Shown in pieces: positions 26,684 through 35,857 of a stretch of 64,000 nt of DNA. Position numbers and translations under genes: made by a program. Source of the stretch: Pseudomonas fluorescens Q2-87 (lineage in GTDB: Bacteria; Pseudomonadota; Gammaproteobacteria; Pseudomonadales; Pseudomonadaceae); NCBI RefSeq assembly GCF_000281895.1, contig NZ_CM001558.1, forward strand, positions 1,678,556 through 1,742,555, read 5' to 3'. The notes under the pieces were generated by a model. It was given only the letters and a program-made list of their open reading frames with translations, ran no database searches and was not told where the DNA came from. Numbering within the stretch: position 1 is the first letter of the stretch; each line of letters begins with the position of its first letter.

Positions 26684-26772
26684 GTGGCGAGGGAGCTTGC
26701 TCCCGCTGGGCTGCGCAGCGGCCCCTTAACCAGCTTGCGAGCCCTTTGCACTCGGACTGGAGCAAGCTCCTC
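26684..26772. repeat. Degenerate Pseudomonas inverted repeat
   Basis: The left arm GTGGCGAGGGAGCTTGCTCC is intact; the right arm is reduced to GGAGCAAGCTCCTC. Confidence 0.7.
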
Positions 26773-26784
26773 ATAAAAGCGATC

Positions 26785-27597
26785 TCACGGAGCCGGCTGT
26801 TGCTTACGCCCCGCCATATGCTTGAGGTACCCCACCAGTAGATCCAGCTCGGAATCTGGCAGGACCGCCGCAGAGAACCCCGGCATCTTCCCTTGTGGCC
26901 AGCGCCGCAAGGCCTGGGGGTCGCGGATATAGCGCTTGAGGAAATCGCCGGAGAAATACTCGGTCGGATTGAAAGGAATGTTCAGGTCCGGGCCGAACTG
27001 GGCGTCCCCGGCGCCATTGAGCCGGTGGCACGCCAGGCAATTTTTCTGGAACAGTTCGAAGCCTTTGTTGACCGGGTCATCCTTGGCCAGGTTGGCTGCC
27101 GGAAGCAGGGCAGGGAAGCGTTCGGCCACGGCTGACAGACGCTTGATACTTGCCACTGCATACGGCCATTGCTCCGGGCTGATATGTCCCGCCTGGGGAT
27201 CGGTCCAGACCAGGTAGAAAGGTCCGGCGCTGGACTTGCCTTGCGCCAGCGGCGGCCAGGGCTGGGCCGGGTCTTCGATCGCCAGCCAGGCCTGGGCGCC
27301 GTGAGTGTTGAGTAGCGGTGCGGCGGGCATCTCGGCGGCGAATCCGTCCAGGGCAACGGCCTGCAAATGATCGTCTGGTCGGACGCCCGTCAATAGCGCC
27401 GCCAGCGGCACGGCGCGATAACTCATCGGTTTCTTGTAGGAAACGTCTTCGATGATCTGGACTGTGCGGGCTTCAGGGTGCTTGAGCAGTTCTTCGGTTT
27501 GCCAGGTGCGAGCCGTCGCGCCCAGCTCAAGCACCAGCTGTGCGGCATACAAGGGCGTGCTGAGCAGCAACGCCCCGAATACAATGAGAGCTTTCAA
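26785..27597 (-). CDS. Exported c-type cytochrome with N-terminal oxidoreductase-like domain
   Basis: About 270 residues. A signal peptide (KALIVFGALLLSTPLYAA) is followed by a roughly 150-residue domain reminiscent of molybdopterin-oxidoreductase binding folds (SYKKPMSYRAVPLAALLTG). A class I cytochrome c domain follows, with the haem site CLACH and a Met ligand in GKMPGF. I prefer a TTG start at 27597, preceded by GGAAGG eight bases away; a GTG at 27642 would give an N-terminus that hides the signal. Periplasmic electron carrier, partner unknown. Confidence 0.8.
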   Translation of the reverse strand: MKALIVFGALLLSTPLYAAQLVLELGATARTWQTEELLKHPEARTVQIIEDVSYKKPMSYRAVPLAALLTGVRPDDHLQAVALDGFAAEMPAAPLLNTHGAQAWLAIEDPAQPWPPLAQGKSSAGPFYLVWTDPQAGHISPEQWPYAVASIKRLSAVAERFPALLPAANLAKDDPVNKGFELFQKNCLACHRLNGAGDAQFGPDLNIPFNPTEYFSGDFLKRYIRDPQALRRWPQGKMPGFSAAVLPDSELDLLVGYLKHMAGRKQQPAP

Positions 27598-27723
27598 GTG
27601 GAACGCCTTCCATGTCGAGGGGGGTGCCACAGAGGTTGGCACAGCTATCGCGACTCGAACAGCGAACCCGCCTTATTTTTGGCGAAACAACTTGATGAAC
27701 TTATGGATGCCTGCCCGCAGGAT

Positions 27724-27819
27724 TCAGCCGATCACTTTGGTGATATTCGGCAAAATCAACAGCAACGTCGTGGCAAAGAGAATGAGTCCGGCTTGACGAA
27801 CTTTCGAATGTTTGAACAT
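27724..27819 (-). CDS. 31-residue single-span membrane peptide
   Basis: The peptide starts MFKHSKVRQAGLILF and continues with a hydrophobic segment (ATTLLLILPNITKVIG) that fits one transmembrane helix preceded by positive charges. AAGG lies ten bases before the ATG. It resembles the short hydrophobic peptides seen in Pseudomonas but I cannot name it. Confidence 0.55.
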   Translation of the reverse strand: MFKHSKVRQAGLILFATTLLLILPNITKVIG

Positions 27820-28207
27820 GGCTGACCCGCCTTTTTTGTTATTTCCTGAGGCCAGCCTGCATATCCATGATGGCTGGCATTGCACTTCCTGTATGACAAG
27901 GGCCTCGGCAAAACCCGACGACTTTTCTTGTACAAGGTTTACATTAGGGGCCGCGGGCCACTTGGCTTAGATCCAATTAATATGAATCGCTATGGAATAG
28001 CTCTAAAAATGGCATGAGGCTCATTGCCATCTTCTTGGCGGCCCTTTGGCTAGACAGCTTGCTCTCCTGAATCGGTTAACCCGATAGCTCGCTACCGTTC
28101 GTCTGAGCGTGGTCGTCAATGCCGCTGAGCATTGTGGTCATTGAATCCGGGGCCGCTGGGCTTATGGTTAAGGGCGTTGCGTTACCCATTGGTGGTTCGA
28201 GGATGTC
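27820..28207. other. Intergenic region before the thiolase gene
   Basis: 388 bases without a gene I can support. It contains an imperfect hairpin (ATGGCATGAGGCTCATTGCC at 28009-28028) and an A+T-rich patch near 27975, likely part of the promoter of the beta-oxidation pair. Confidence 0.5.
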
Positions 28208-29413
28208 ATGACCGAAGCTTTGATTTTCGACGCGCTACGCACGCCCCGTGGCAAGGGCAAGGCCGATGGCGCGCTGCACAGCGTCAAACCAGTGAGCCTG
28301 GTAGCCGGCCTGTTGAATGCCCTGCAACAACGCATGGACCTGGACACCAGCCAGGTGGACGACGTCGTGCTCGGTTGCGTGACGCCGATGGGCGAGCAGG
28401 GCGCCGACATCGCCAAGACGGCTGCCGTCGTGGCCGACTGGGATATCAGCGTGGCGGGCGTGCAACTCAATCGCTTCTGTGCCTCGGGCCTGGAAGCAGT
28501 GAACCTGGCCGCAATGAAAGTACGTTCCGGGTTTGAAGATCTGGTGGTGGCCGGCGGCGTTGAATCCATGTCCCGGGTTCCCATGGGCAGCGATGGCGGC
28601 GCGTGGGCGCTGGACCCGCAATCCAACCTGCACGGTCACTTCATTCCCCAAGGCATCGGTGCCGACCTGATCGCCACCCTTGAAGGCTTCAGCCGCGAGG
28701 ACGTCGATGCCTACGCGCTGCATTCCCAGCACAAAGCCGCGCGAGCACGAGGCGACGGTTCGTTCGCCAAATCCCTGGTCGCGGTGCGGGACCAGAATGG
28801 CCTCGTGCTGCTGGACCACGACGAGTTCATCCGCGCCGAGTCGACGCTCGAAGGCCTGGGCAAGCTCAAACCGAGCTTCGAAGCGATGGGCCAGATGGGG
28901 TTCGACGGCACGGCGTTGCGCATCTATAGCCACGTCGAGCGAATCAACCACGTGCACACGCCGGGCAATAGTTCCGGCATCGTCGATGGTGCAGCCCTGA
29001 TGCTGATCGGTTCCGAAGCCAAGGGACGCGCGATGGGCTTACAGCCCAGGGCTCGGATCGTCGCGACGGCCGTCACCAGCACCGACCCGACCATCATGCT
29101 CACCGGTCCGGCCCCGGCCAGCCGCAAGGCTTTGGCCAAGGCCGGCCTGCGGGTCGAGGACATCGACCTGTTCGAGGTCAACGAAGCCTTCGCTTCGGTG
29201 GTGCTCAAGTTCATCAAGGACATGGCCATCGATCCCGCCAAGGTCAACGTCAACGGCGGATCCATTGCCATGGGCCACCCGTTGGGCGCTACCGGGTGCG
29301 CCATCCTCGGCACCTTGCTCGATGAGTTGGAGGCGCGTCGCCTGCGCTATGGCCTGGCGACCCTCTGTGTCGGCGGCGGCATGGGCATTGCCACCGTCAT
29401 CGAACGCCTCTGA
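28208..29413 (+). CDS. Acetyl-CoA C-acyltransferase (thiolase), FadA-like
   Basis: A 401-residue thiolase. The nucleophile Cys is in [18 protein letters not shown], with [23 protein letters not shown], and the C-terminal His and Cys in [13 protein letters not shown] and CVGGGMG. It cleaves 3-ketoacyl-CoA. It forms an operon with the multifunctional protein 24 bases downstream, like the PA1736-PA1737 pair of P. aeruginosa (recalled by arrangement). The chain-length preference is not readable. Confidence 0.93.
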   Translation: MTEALIFDALRTPRGKGKADGALHSVKPVSLVAGLLNALQQRMDLDTSQVDDVVLGCVTPMGEQGADIAKTAAVVADWDISVAGVQLNRFCASGLEAVNLAAMKVRSGFEDLVVAGGVESMSRVPMGSDGGAWALDPQSNLHGHFIPQGIGADLIATLEGFSREDVDAYALHSQHKAARARGDGSFAKSLVAVRDQNGLVLLDHDEFIRAESTLEGLGKLKPSFEAMGQMGFDGTALRIYSHVERINHVHTPGNSSGIVDGAALMLIGSEAKGRAMGLQPRARIVATAVTSTDPTIMLTGPAPASRKALAKAGLRVEDIDLFEVNEAFASVVLKFIKDMAIDPAKVNVNGGSIAMGHPLGATGCAILGTLLDELEARRLRYGLATLCVGGGMGIATVIERL

Positions 29414-29437
29414 GCCCGATTTCAAGGAACATTTTTC

Positions 29438-31582
29438 ATGACCGAAGCCATCCGCTACGAAACCGGCCCCGATCGGATCGTCGTCCTGACCCTGGACATG
29501 CCGGGCCAGAGCGCCAACACCATGAACACGGTGTACCGCCAGGCCATGGCCGCCTGCGTCGCCCGTTTGACCGCTGAAAAGGATTCGATTGTTGGGGTAA
29601 TCATCACCTCCGCCAAGAAAACCTTCTTCGCCGGAGGTGACCTCAACGACCTGGTCAAGGTCGGCAAGCCCGAGGCCAAGGCCTTCTATGACATGGTGCT
29701 GGGGCTCAAGGCGCAACTGCGCGCGCTGGAAACCCTCGGCAAGCCAGTGGTGGCAGCCATCAATGGTGCGGCCCTGGGAGGCGGCTGGGAGATTTGCCTG
29801 GCCTGCCATCATCGCGTAGCGCTGGACCACCCGCCCGTGCAGATCGGCCTTCCTGAAGTCACCCTTGGCCTGTTGCCGGGCGGCGGCGGGGTGGTGCGGA
29901 TGGTGCGCCTGCTCGGCCTCGAAAAGGCCTTGCCCTACCTGCTCGAAGGCAAGAAGTTGGGCCCACGACCGGCGCTGCAGGCTGGCTTGATTGACGAGCT
30001 GGCAGAAGATATGGACGAACTGCTGGCCAAATCCCGGGCCTGGATTCTCGCCAATCCCAACGCCGTCCAACCCTGGGATACGAAGGGTTATCGGCTCCCG
30101 GGCGGCTTGCCGTCCGATCCGCACCTCGCGCAAATGCTGGCGATCGCCCCCTCTATCCTGCGGAACAAGACCCAGGGCTGCCTGCCGGCCCCGGAGAAAA
30201 TCTTGTGCGCTGCTGTGGAAGGCGCACAGGTGGATTTCGATACCGCTCACTTGATCGAAACCCGCTACTTCACTGAACTGACCACCGGCCAGGTGGCAAA
30301 AAACCTGATCGGCACGTTCTGGTTCCAGCTCAACGAGATCAAGGCCGGGGGCTCTCGCCCGCAGGGCTTGGCGCCTTGCCTGACGCGAAAAATCGGCGTG
30401 CTCGGTGCGGGCATGATGGGCGCCGGCATTGCCTGCGTCAGCGCCGTGGCCGGTATTGCGGTGGTGCTCAAGGATGTCGAGCGCGCAGCCGCCGAGAAGG
30501 GTAAGGCTCGTTCGGCGGCATTGCTGGACAAAAAAGTCGCCCGTGGTCAGCTCACTGCCGAGCAGCGCGACGCTACGCTCGCGCGGATCCACACCACCGA
30601 CAGCGACGCTGACCTGGCGGGGTGCGATCTGATTATCGAAGCGGTGTTCGAGGATCGCGCCCTGAAAGCCCGCGTGTCAGCCGCGGCCCAGGCCGTCGCG
30701 GGCCCCGACGCAGTGATCGCCTCCAACACTTCCACGTTACCCATCACCGGCCTGGCCACGGCGGTGCCGGATCCGACGAAGTTCATCGGCCTGCACTTCT
30801 TCAGCCCGGTGGAAAAAATGCCTTTGGTGGAGATCATCAAGGGTGCCCGCACCAGCGATGAAACCCTGGCAAGGGGCTTCGATTTTGTCCTGCAAATCAA
30901 CAAGACGCCGATTGTGGTCAACGACAGTCGCGGCTTCTTTACTTCCCGAGTATTTGGCACCTATACCCATGAGGGCATCGCCATGCTCGGCGAAGGGGTA
31001 AGTGCGGCGATGATCGAGACTGAAGCGCGCAAGGCCGGGATGCCCGTCGGGCCTCTGGCAATCTCTGACGAAGTTTCCCTCAGTCTGATGAGTCATATCC
31101 GTCTGCAAACCGCCAATGACCTGCGGGCAGAAGGGAAAACGCCGATTGAGCACCCGGCGTTCAGAGTGATCGACTTGATGCTCAATGAATTCAAACGACC
31201 TGGAAAGGCTGCCGGCGCCGGTTTTTATGAATACCCGGCCAGCGGGCAAAAATACCTTTGGCCGCCGCTCAAGCAACGCTTCGAGCAAGCCGACGGGCAG
31301 ATCTCGCCGCAGGATATTCGCGATCGCCTGTTGTTCGTTCAAGCGCTGGAAACCGTACGCTGTGTGGAGGAGGGCGTGCTGACTGCGACGGCGGATGCCA
31401 ACGTCGGCTCGGTCTTCGGTATCGGCTTTGCTGCCTGGACCGGCGGGGCATTGCAGTTCATCAACCAGTACGGCCTTCGGGACTTCATCGCTCGTGCCCA
31501 ATACTTGGCTGAGCAATACGGCGAGCGATTCGCCCCGCCGACTTTGCTGCTGGAAAAAGCCGCCAGGGACGAACTGTTCTGA
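29438..31582 (+). CDS. Multifunctional enoyl-CoA hydratase / 3-hydroxyacyl-CoA dehydrogenase (FadB/FadJ-like)
   Basis: A 714-residue fusion. Residues 1-190 are the crotonase domain (FFAGGDLNDL oxyanion loop, GGGWEICLACHHRVA). From about residue 315 comes the NAD-binding domain (IGVLGAGMMGAGIACVSAVA), with HFFSPVEKMPLVEII, then 3-hydroxyacyl-CoA dehydrogenase C-terminal domains. It carries out the hydration and oxidation steps of beta-oxidation with the thiolase upstream. Confidence 0.94.
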   Translation: MTEAIRYETGPDRIVVLTLDMPGQSANTMNTVYRQAMAACVARLTAEKDSIVGVIITSAKKTFFAGGDLNDLVKVGKPEAKAFYDMVLGLKAQLRALETLGKPVVAAINGAALGGGWEICLACHHRVALDHPPVQIGLPEVTLGLLPGGGGVVRMVRLLGLEKALPYLLEGKKLGPRPALQAGLIDELAEDMDELLAKSRAWILANPNAVQPWDTKGYRLPGGLPSDPHLAQMLAIAPSILRNKTQGCLPAPEKILCAAVEGAQVDFDTAHLIETRYFTELTTGQVAKNLIGTFWFQLNEIKAGGSRPQGLAPCLTRKIGVLGAGMMGAGIACVSAVAGIAVVLKDVERAAAEKGKARSAALLDKKVARGQLTAEQRDATLARIHTTDSDADLAGCDLIIEAVFEDRALKARVSAAAQAVAGPDAVIASNTSTLPITGLATAVPDPTKFIGLHFFSPVEKMPLVEIIKGARTSDETLARGFDFVLQINKTPIVVNDSRGFFTSRVFGTYTHEGIAMLGEGVSAAMIETEARKAGMPVGPLAISDEVSLSLMSHIRLQTANDLRAEGKTPIEHPAFRVIDLMLNEFKRPGKAAGAGFYEYPASGQKYLWPPLKQRFEQADGQISPQDIRDRLLFVQALETVRCVEEGVLTATADANVGSVFGIGFAAWTGGALQFINQYGLRDFIARAQYLAEQYGERFAPPTLLLEKAARDELF

Positions 31583-31670
31583 CAGGCGTGGGAAGGGGCT
31601 TGCCTTGGGACCGTGTTTCAAGGCAGGCTCTTGGGTGTGCAATATTCCCATCACGTGTCAGGTATTTTTT

Positions 31671-32387
31671 ATGTCGCTACGCATCTGCATTCTGGAAACC
31701 GATGTCCTGCGTCCAGAGCTGGTCGATCAATATCAGGGTTACGGGCAGATGTTCCAACGGCTGTTTTCCCAGCAGCCGATAGCGGCCGAGTTCATCGTGT
31801 ACAACGTGATGGAGGGCCACTACCCAAGCGATGACGAGGAGTTCGATGCCTACCTGGTGACCGGCAGCAAGGCTGATTCCTTCGGCACCGACCCGTGGAT
31901 TCAAACCCTCAAGACCTTCCTGCTGGAGCGTTACCAGCGTGGCGACAAACTGTTGGGGGTGTGCTTCGGCCATCAACTGTTGGCGCTGTTGCTGGGTGGC
32001 AAGACTGAACGCGCCACCCAAGGTTGGGGCGTCGGCACCCATCGTTACAAACTTGCCGCCAAGGCACCGTGGATGAGCCCGGTCATGGAAGAACTGACCT
32101 TGCTGATCAGCCACCAGGACCAGGTTACCCAATTGCCTGAAGACGCCACGGTCATTGCCTCAAGCGATTTCTGCCCGTTCGCTGCCTACCACATCAACGA
32201 TCAGGTGCTGTGCTTCCAGGGCCATCCGGAGTTCATCCACGACTATTCCCGGGCGTTGCTGGAGATTCGCCAGCAACACCTCGGTGAACAGATCTACAGC
32301 CAAGGCGTGGCAAGCCTTGCCCAGGAGCATCATGGCACCACGGTAGCGGAGTGGATGATGCGGTTTGTGGCTCAGAAGCGGCTTTGA
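31671..32387 (+). CDS. Type 1 glutamine amidotransferase
   Basis: A 238-residue class I GATase. The nucleophile Cys is in LLGVCFGHQLLA and the His-x-Glu pair in CFQGHPEFIHDY. Free-standing amidotransferases of this type (GuaA-like N-domain) may hydrolyse gamma-glutamyl compounds; the substrate is unknown. It starts 88 bases after the multifunctional gene. Confidence 0.88.
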   Translation: MSLRICILETDVLRPELVDQYQGYGQMFQRLFSQQPIAAEFIVYNVMEGHYPSDDEEFDAYLVTGSKADSFGTDPWIQTLKTFLLERYQRGDKLLGVCFGHQLLALLLGGKTERATQGWGVGTHRYKLAAKAPWMSPVMEELTLLISHQDQVTQLPEDATVIASSDFCPFAAYHINDQVLCFQGHPEFIHDYSRALLEIRQQHLGEQIYSQGVASLAQEHHGTTVAEWMMRFVAQKRL

Positions 32388-32430
32388 GCGACAAGCTGCG
32401 AGCTACAAGTTAAGCGCTGCAATCCTGAGC

Positions 32431-32458
32431 TTGCAGCTTGCAGCTTGCAGCTTGCAGC
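32431..32458. repeat. Tandem heptamer repeat
   Basis: Four perfect copies of TTGCAGC, followed by TGCTCCTCCTCC, lie just after the amidotransferase and before the end of corA. A degenerate copy is at 32396-32409. Likely prone to slippage. Confidence 0.8.
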
Positions 32459-32469
32459 TGCTCCTCCTC

Positions 32470-33441
32470 CTACAACCACCCCGACCGCTTGAAGCTCGCC
32501 CACAACGCGGTGCAACCCACGGCGATAAACCCAAGCACCGCAAAATACCCGTAGTGCCAATTCAGCTCGGGCATGTCCCGGAAATTCATCCCGTAGATCC
32601 CTGCCACTGCCGTCGGGAACGCCAGGATCGCCGCCCAGGCTGCGAACTTGCGCTGCACCACGCTCTGGCGCGACGCTTCGAGCAACACACCGACTTCAAT
32701 GGTCTGGCTGGCGATGTCCGCCAGGGTGGTGAGGTCTTCCATCTGCCGCGTGACATGGATCTGCACATCGCGGAAATAGGGGCTCATATTCTTGTCGATG
32801 AAGGGAAAATCCAGCCGCTGCAACTCTTCGCTGATCTCCACCATCGGCGCCGCGTAGCGCCGCAGGCGTAACACGTCGCGGCGCAAGCTGTGCAGATTCT
32901 GGATATCCCGCTCGTTCAGGGCGCTGCACAACACATTGCGCTCCAGCTCATCGATCTCGGCGTGAATGGCTTCCCCCACCGGCTGGTAGTTTTCGATCAC
33001 GAAATCGAGGATGGCGTAGAGTACGAAATCTTCCCCGTGCTTGAGCAGGATAGGGCGCGCCTCACAGCGTTGTCGGACGTGGGCGTAGGACGCCGAGTGC
33101 CCGTTGCGCGCAGTGATGATGTAGCCCTTGCCCGCGAAGATATGGGTTTCGATGAACTGCAGCTTGCCGTCTTTGCGTATCGGCGAGTAGGTGACGATAA
33201 ACAGCGCGTCGCCGAAGGTCTCCAGCTTGGGACGGCTGTGCTTCTCCATCGCGTCTTCGATCGCCAGTTCATGCAGGTTGAACTGGCGTTGCAAATTGGT
33301 CAGCTCCAGGGCGGTAGGCTCTTCAAGGCCAATCCACACGAAGTGACCGGGTTTCGCGGCCCAGGCACTGCCTTCGTCCAGGGTGATGTTGGTGACTTTT
33401 TTACCGGCGCTGTAAACCGCAGCAGCAACGACTCTACCCAT
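32470..33441 (-). CDS. corA: CorA-family magnesium/cobalt transporter
   Basis: A 323-residue CorA-like channel. It has a long acidic/helical cytoplasmic domain and two C-terminal membrane segments. The first ends in the selectivity motif YGMNF, followed by a periplasmic loop (MPELNWHYGY) and a basic tail (FKRSGWL). Family function: divalent metal uptake as a pentamer. It is convergent with the amidotransferase gene. Confidence 0.92.
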   Translation of the reverse strand: MGRVVAAAVYSAGKKVTNITLDEGSAWAAKPGHFVWIGLEEPTALELTNLQRQFNLHELAIEDAMEKHSRPKLETFGDALFIVTYSPIRKDGKLQFIETHIFAGKGYIITARNGHSASYAHVRQRCEARPILLKHGEDFVLYAILDFVIENYQPVGEAIHAEIDELERNVLCSALNERDIQNLHSLRRDVLRLRRYAAPMVEISEELQRLDFPFIDKNMSPYFRDVQIHVTRQMEDLTTLADIASQTIEVGVLLEASRQSVVQRKFAAWAAILAFPTAVAGIYGMNFRDMPELNWHYGYFAVLGFIAVGCTALWASFKRSGWL

Positions 33442-33544
33442 GGTGATGGTTCTTCTTCTTGGAAAAATGGCAGTGATAATGCAGCGCCCAGCTTAGCGTG
33501 CCCTGCTACTTGAGAGTCAGCAAAATCTGCCGAGTTCGCAGGCA

Positions 33545-33575
33545 AAAGAAAACCCGCCGATCGCGGGTTTCTTTT
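33545..33575. terminator. Terminator hairpin after plsC
   Basis: AAAGAAAACCCGCCGATCGC then GGGTTTCTTTTC is a near-perfect hairpin with A/T flanks, usable on both strands. It begins at the plsC stop and lies 100 bases upstream of the corA start codon. Confidence 0.75.
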
Positions 33576-34297
33576 CAGGCGACCTGCAACTGGCGGTCCA
33601 TCGCTTCGATGCAGTTGCGCATCTGTTCACGGCATTGGGCGATGAGCTGGGGCATGTCGTCCATGGTAAGCCCGGCCGTAGGAATCGCCGGCAAGGAGCG
33701 TATGAGAATATCGCCGCTGCGCCAGCGATTGAGGCGCATAGGCTTGATGTAGCGGCTCACGCATACAGGAGTTATCGGCACGCCGGCCGCTATCGCCATC
33801 CGAAATGCGCCTTGCTTGAAGGGCAGCAGGTCTTCGCCAAAATTGCGCGTGCCTTCCGGGAACACCCAGATTGAGGTGTCTTCATGCTGCAGCGTATGGG
33901 TGGTCGTCTGGATCGATTGGCGTGCCTTGATGGCGTTGCCTCGGTCGATCAGCACGTTGCCGGCCAACCAGAACAGTTGCCCGAACAGCGGCACCCACTT
34001 CAGGCTCTTCTTGCCGATGCATACGGTACGGCGCGGCACCACGTTGCCGAACATGAACAAGTCATAGTTGGATTGGTGATTGGCGATGATTACGCAGCTC
34101 TGGGATTTGTCCTCCAGCGTGCCCACATCGGCCCGGACCCGCAGACCCAGGATGTACATAGCGGGCAGGGCATACAGCCTGGCACATATACGGCTGTTGT
34201 CCGGGTTGAACGGCCGGCAGATACCCACAACCACCCCAAGCACACCCGCCAGGACAAAATGCAGCCCCATCAGCAACATACGCAGAACAAACAACAT
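33575..34297 (-). CDS. plsC: 1-acyl-sn-glycerol-3-phosphate acyltransferase
   Basis: A 240-residue membrane acyltransferase. It has an N-terminal hydrophobic segment, the catalytic box NHQSNYDLF (H-x4-D), RGNAIKARQ, and the substrate-binding box VFPEGTRNFG. It transfers an acyl chain to lysophosphatidate in phospholipid synthesis. Confidence 0.93.
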   Translation of the reverse strand: MLFVLRMLLMGLHFVLAGVLGVVVGICRPFNPDNSRICARLYALPAMYILGLRVRADVGTLEDKSQSCVIIANHQSNYDLFMFGNVVPRRTVCIGKKSLKWVPLFGQLFWLAGNVLIDRGNAIKARQSIQTTTHTLQHEDTSIWVFPEGTRNFGEDLLPFKQGAFRMAIAAGVPITPVCVSRYIKPMRLNRWRSGDILIRSLPAIPTAGLTMDDMPQLIAQCREQMRNCIEAMDRQLQVA

Positions 34298-34398
34298 CTA
34301 CAGGCCCTATCGGGACAAAAGGTGGCGCAGTGTACGGATGTGCACTGTTTTCAGCAATTGTCCCTATAGAGGTACGATATGTAGGCTGACTCGCAGCC

Positions 34399-35088
34399 TC
34401 AGCCCATATGTTCCTGGTCCAGCAAGATCGCGCTGTCCAGGGTTTCCAGCAATGCCTTGCGGACTTTCAGCTTGGTGTTCTTGTGAGCGGTCATGTTGAT
34501 CTTTTTCAACTGGCGCGCTGCTTCCAGCGCCGCGCCCTGCAATTCTTCGGCAGCTACCACTTTGTCGAGGAAGCCCGCATCCACAGCGCCTTGCGGGTTG
34601 AACATCTCGGCATTGATCACCGAGCGATGAAACGCTGATTTGCGCAGGCGATCACGGGCCAGCTCGATACCGGCGTGATGCATGGTCATGCCGATCTGCA
34701 CTTCGTTCAGGCCAATGCTGAACGGCCCATCCACACCAATGCGATAGTCCGCCGACAGCAGCAGGAACGCACCCTTGGCCACCGCGTGCCCGGTGCAAGC
34801 GACGACGACGGGGAAGGGGTGCGACAACAGGCGACGGGCCAGGGTCGAGCCGGCGGTAACCAGGCTCACCGCTTCCTTGGGGCCAGCGGTCATGACTTTC
34901 AAGTCGTAACCACCCGACAAGATCCCCGGTTGCCCGGTAATGATCACCACTGCCCGATCCGCTGTCGCCTGGTCCAGCGCAGCATTAAATGCGGCAATCA
35001 CATCCGGCGAAATGGCATTCACCTTGCCGTTGTTCAAGGTCAGGGTCGCGATACCGTCGTCGAGATGGTAGGCAATCAGGTCGCTCAT
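34399..35088 (-). CDS. Enoyl-CoA hydratase/isomerase family protein (crotonase)
   Basis: A 229-residue crotonase fold. It has LNNGKVNAISPDV at the N-terminus, the oxyanion-hole loops GILSGGYDLK and AVAKGAFLLLSADYRI, and a C-terminal trimerisation helix. The catalytic Glu positions of canonical hydratases are not clearly present, so the reaction is uncertain. The start is at 35088 (MSDLIAYHL) with AAGG upstream. Confidence 0.88.
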   Translation of the reverse strand: MSDLIAYHLDDGIATLTLNNGKVNAISPDVIAAFNAALDQATADRAVVIITGQPGILSGGYDLKVMTAGPKEAVSLVTAGSTLARRLLSHPFPVVVACTGHAVAKGAFLLLSADYRIGVDGPFSIGLNEVQIGMTMHHAGIELARDRLRKSAFHRSVINAEMFNPQGAVDAGFLDKVVAAEELQGAALEAARQLKKINMTAHKNTKLKVRKALLETLDSAILLDQEHMG

Positions 35089-35395
35089 GACGCTATTCCT
35101 TGTAAGAGAAGTGACGCAGACGTTACCCAGCGCTGCCGGCCAGGTAAAGCGCCATGACTGACTCACCGGTCAGCCCCAGGTCACGTAAACCGTCTGGCCA
35201 GCCCACCCAGCCACGCCCTCATCTATAGAGGGGCGACTGCACAGCCCCGGAGATTGGCCGGTTTGCCATGCCCAAGCGCGTTTGAATCCCCGACCCACCT
35301 TAACCGCATGAAAATTCTGAAAAAAACCTTTGCCATCGGAAAAGCTTTCGACTACATTAGCGCGCCTCGACAGACTGAACAGTTTGTCGAGATAC

Positions 35396-35485
35396 GGTGA
35401 AGTGTCCGAGTGGCTTAAGGAGCACGCCTGGAAAGTGTGTATACAGGAAACTGTATCGAGAGTTCGAATCTCTCCTTCACCGCCA
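35396..35485 (+). tRNA. tRNA-Ser (anticodon GGA)
   Basis: The acceptor arms GGTGAAG and CTTCACC pair. The anticodon loop is CTGGAAA within GCACGCCTGGAAAGTGTGT. A long variable arm (ATACAGGAAACTGTAT) marks the serine class, the T-loop is GTTCGAATC, and CCA is encoded. Confidence 0.95.
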
Positions 35486-35499
35486 CATTCTGCAAACAT

Positions 35500-35533
35500 A
35501 AACCCCTGATTTTCCTAGAGAAAGTCGGGGGTT
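35500..35533 (+). terminator. Terminator of tRNA-Ser
   Basis: AAACCCCTGATTTTC and GAAAGTCGGGGGTTT form a long hairpin 15 bases after the tRNA, followed by T-rich DNA. Confidence 0.8.
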
Positions 35534-35818
35534 TGTGGTTTTTGGCGTCCAAAAAATAGTCCCATGGGAAAGCCCTGGGCCCGGTATAAACCCGGCGTAC
35601 TTGATATAAAAACTCGAGAGACGCTCAGTAAGCGGGTGAACAATCATCGCGGTAGAGCCAATGGTGCTTGACGCCGTAATTGCTCTTTCAATCGCGTCTT
35701 GCAGCAAGTCAATTGCAAAGCCTTGGCCTTGAGCTGCAAAAGTTATCCCCATTCGCCCCACCTGGAGAGGGTTGGCCTCAGCGCCGCTCATCGCAAAGGG
35801 ACGACTGATCAATCCCAA
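35534..35818 (-). pseudogene. Truncated GNAT (TacT-like) acetyltransferase relic
   Basis: It reads QVGRMGITFAAQGQGFAIDL, MIVHPLTERLSSFYIKY and AGFIPGPGLS, the central and C-terminal part of GNAT toxins of the TacT type, whose acetyl-CoA loop is usually QGxGxG. The first 60 or so residues are missing and the frame runs into the tRNA terminator. No antitoxin gene is visible. Probably inert. Confidence 0.65.
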
Positions 35819-35857
35819 GGTCTACCTCAAACACGCATCCAATGACCGGGACGTCCC

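Noticed and set aside
29039-30592. Minus-strand 517-codon frame opposite the thiolase and multifunctional genes
   Set aside because: Antisense shadow; the plus-strand genes have clear catalytic motifs.
35170-35499. Minus-strand frame across the tRNA-Ser gene
   Set aside because: Opposite to a well-folded tRNA; spurious.
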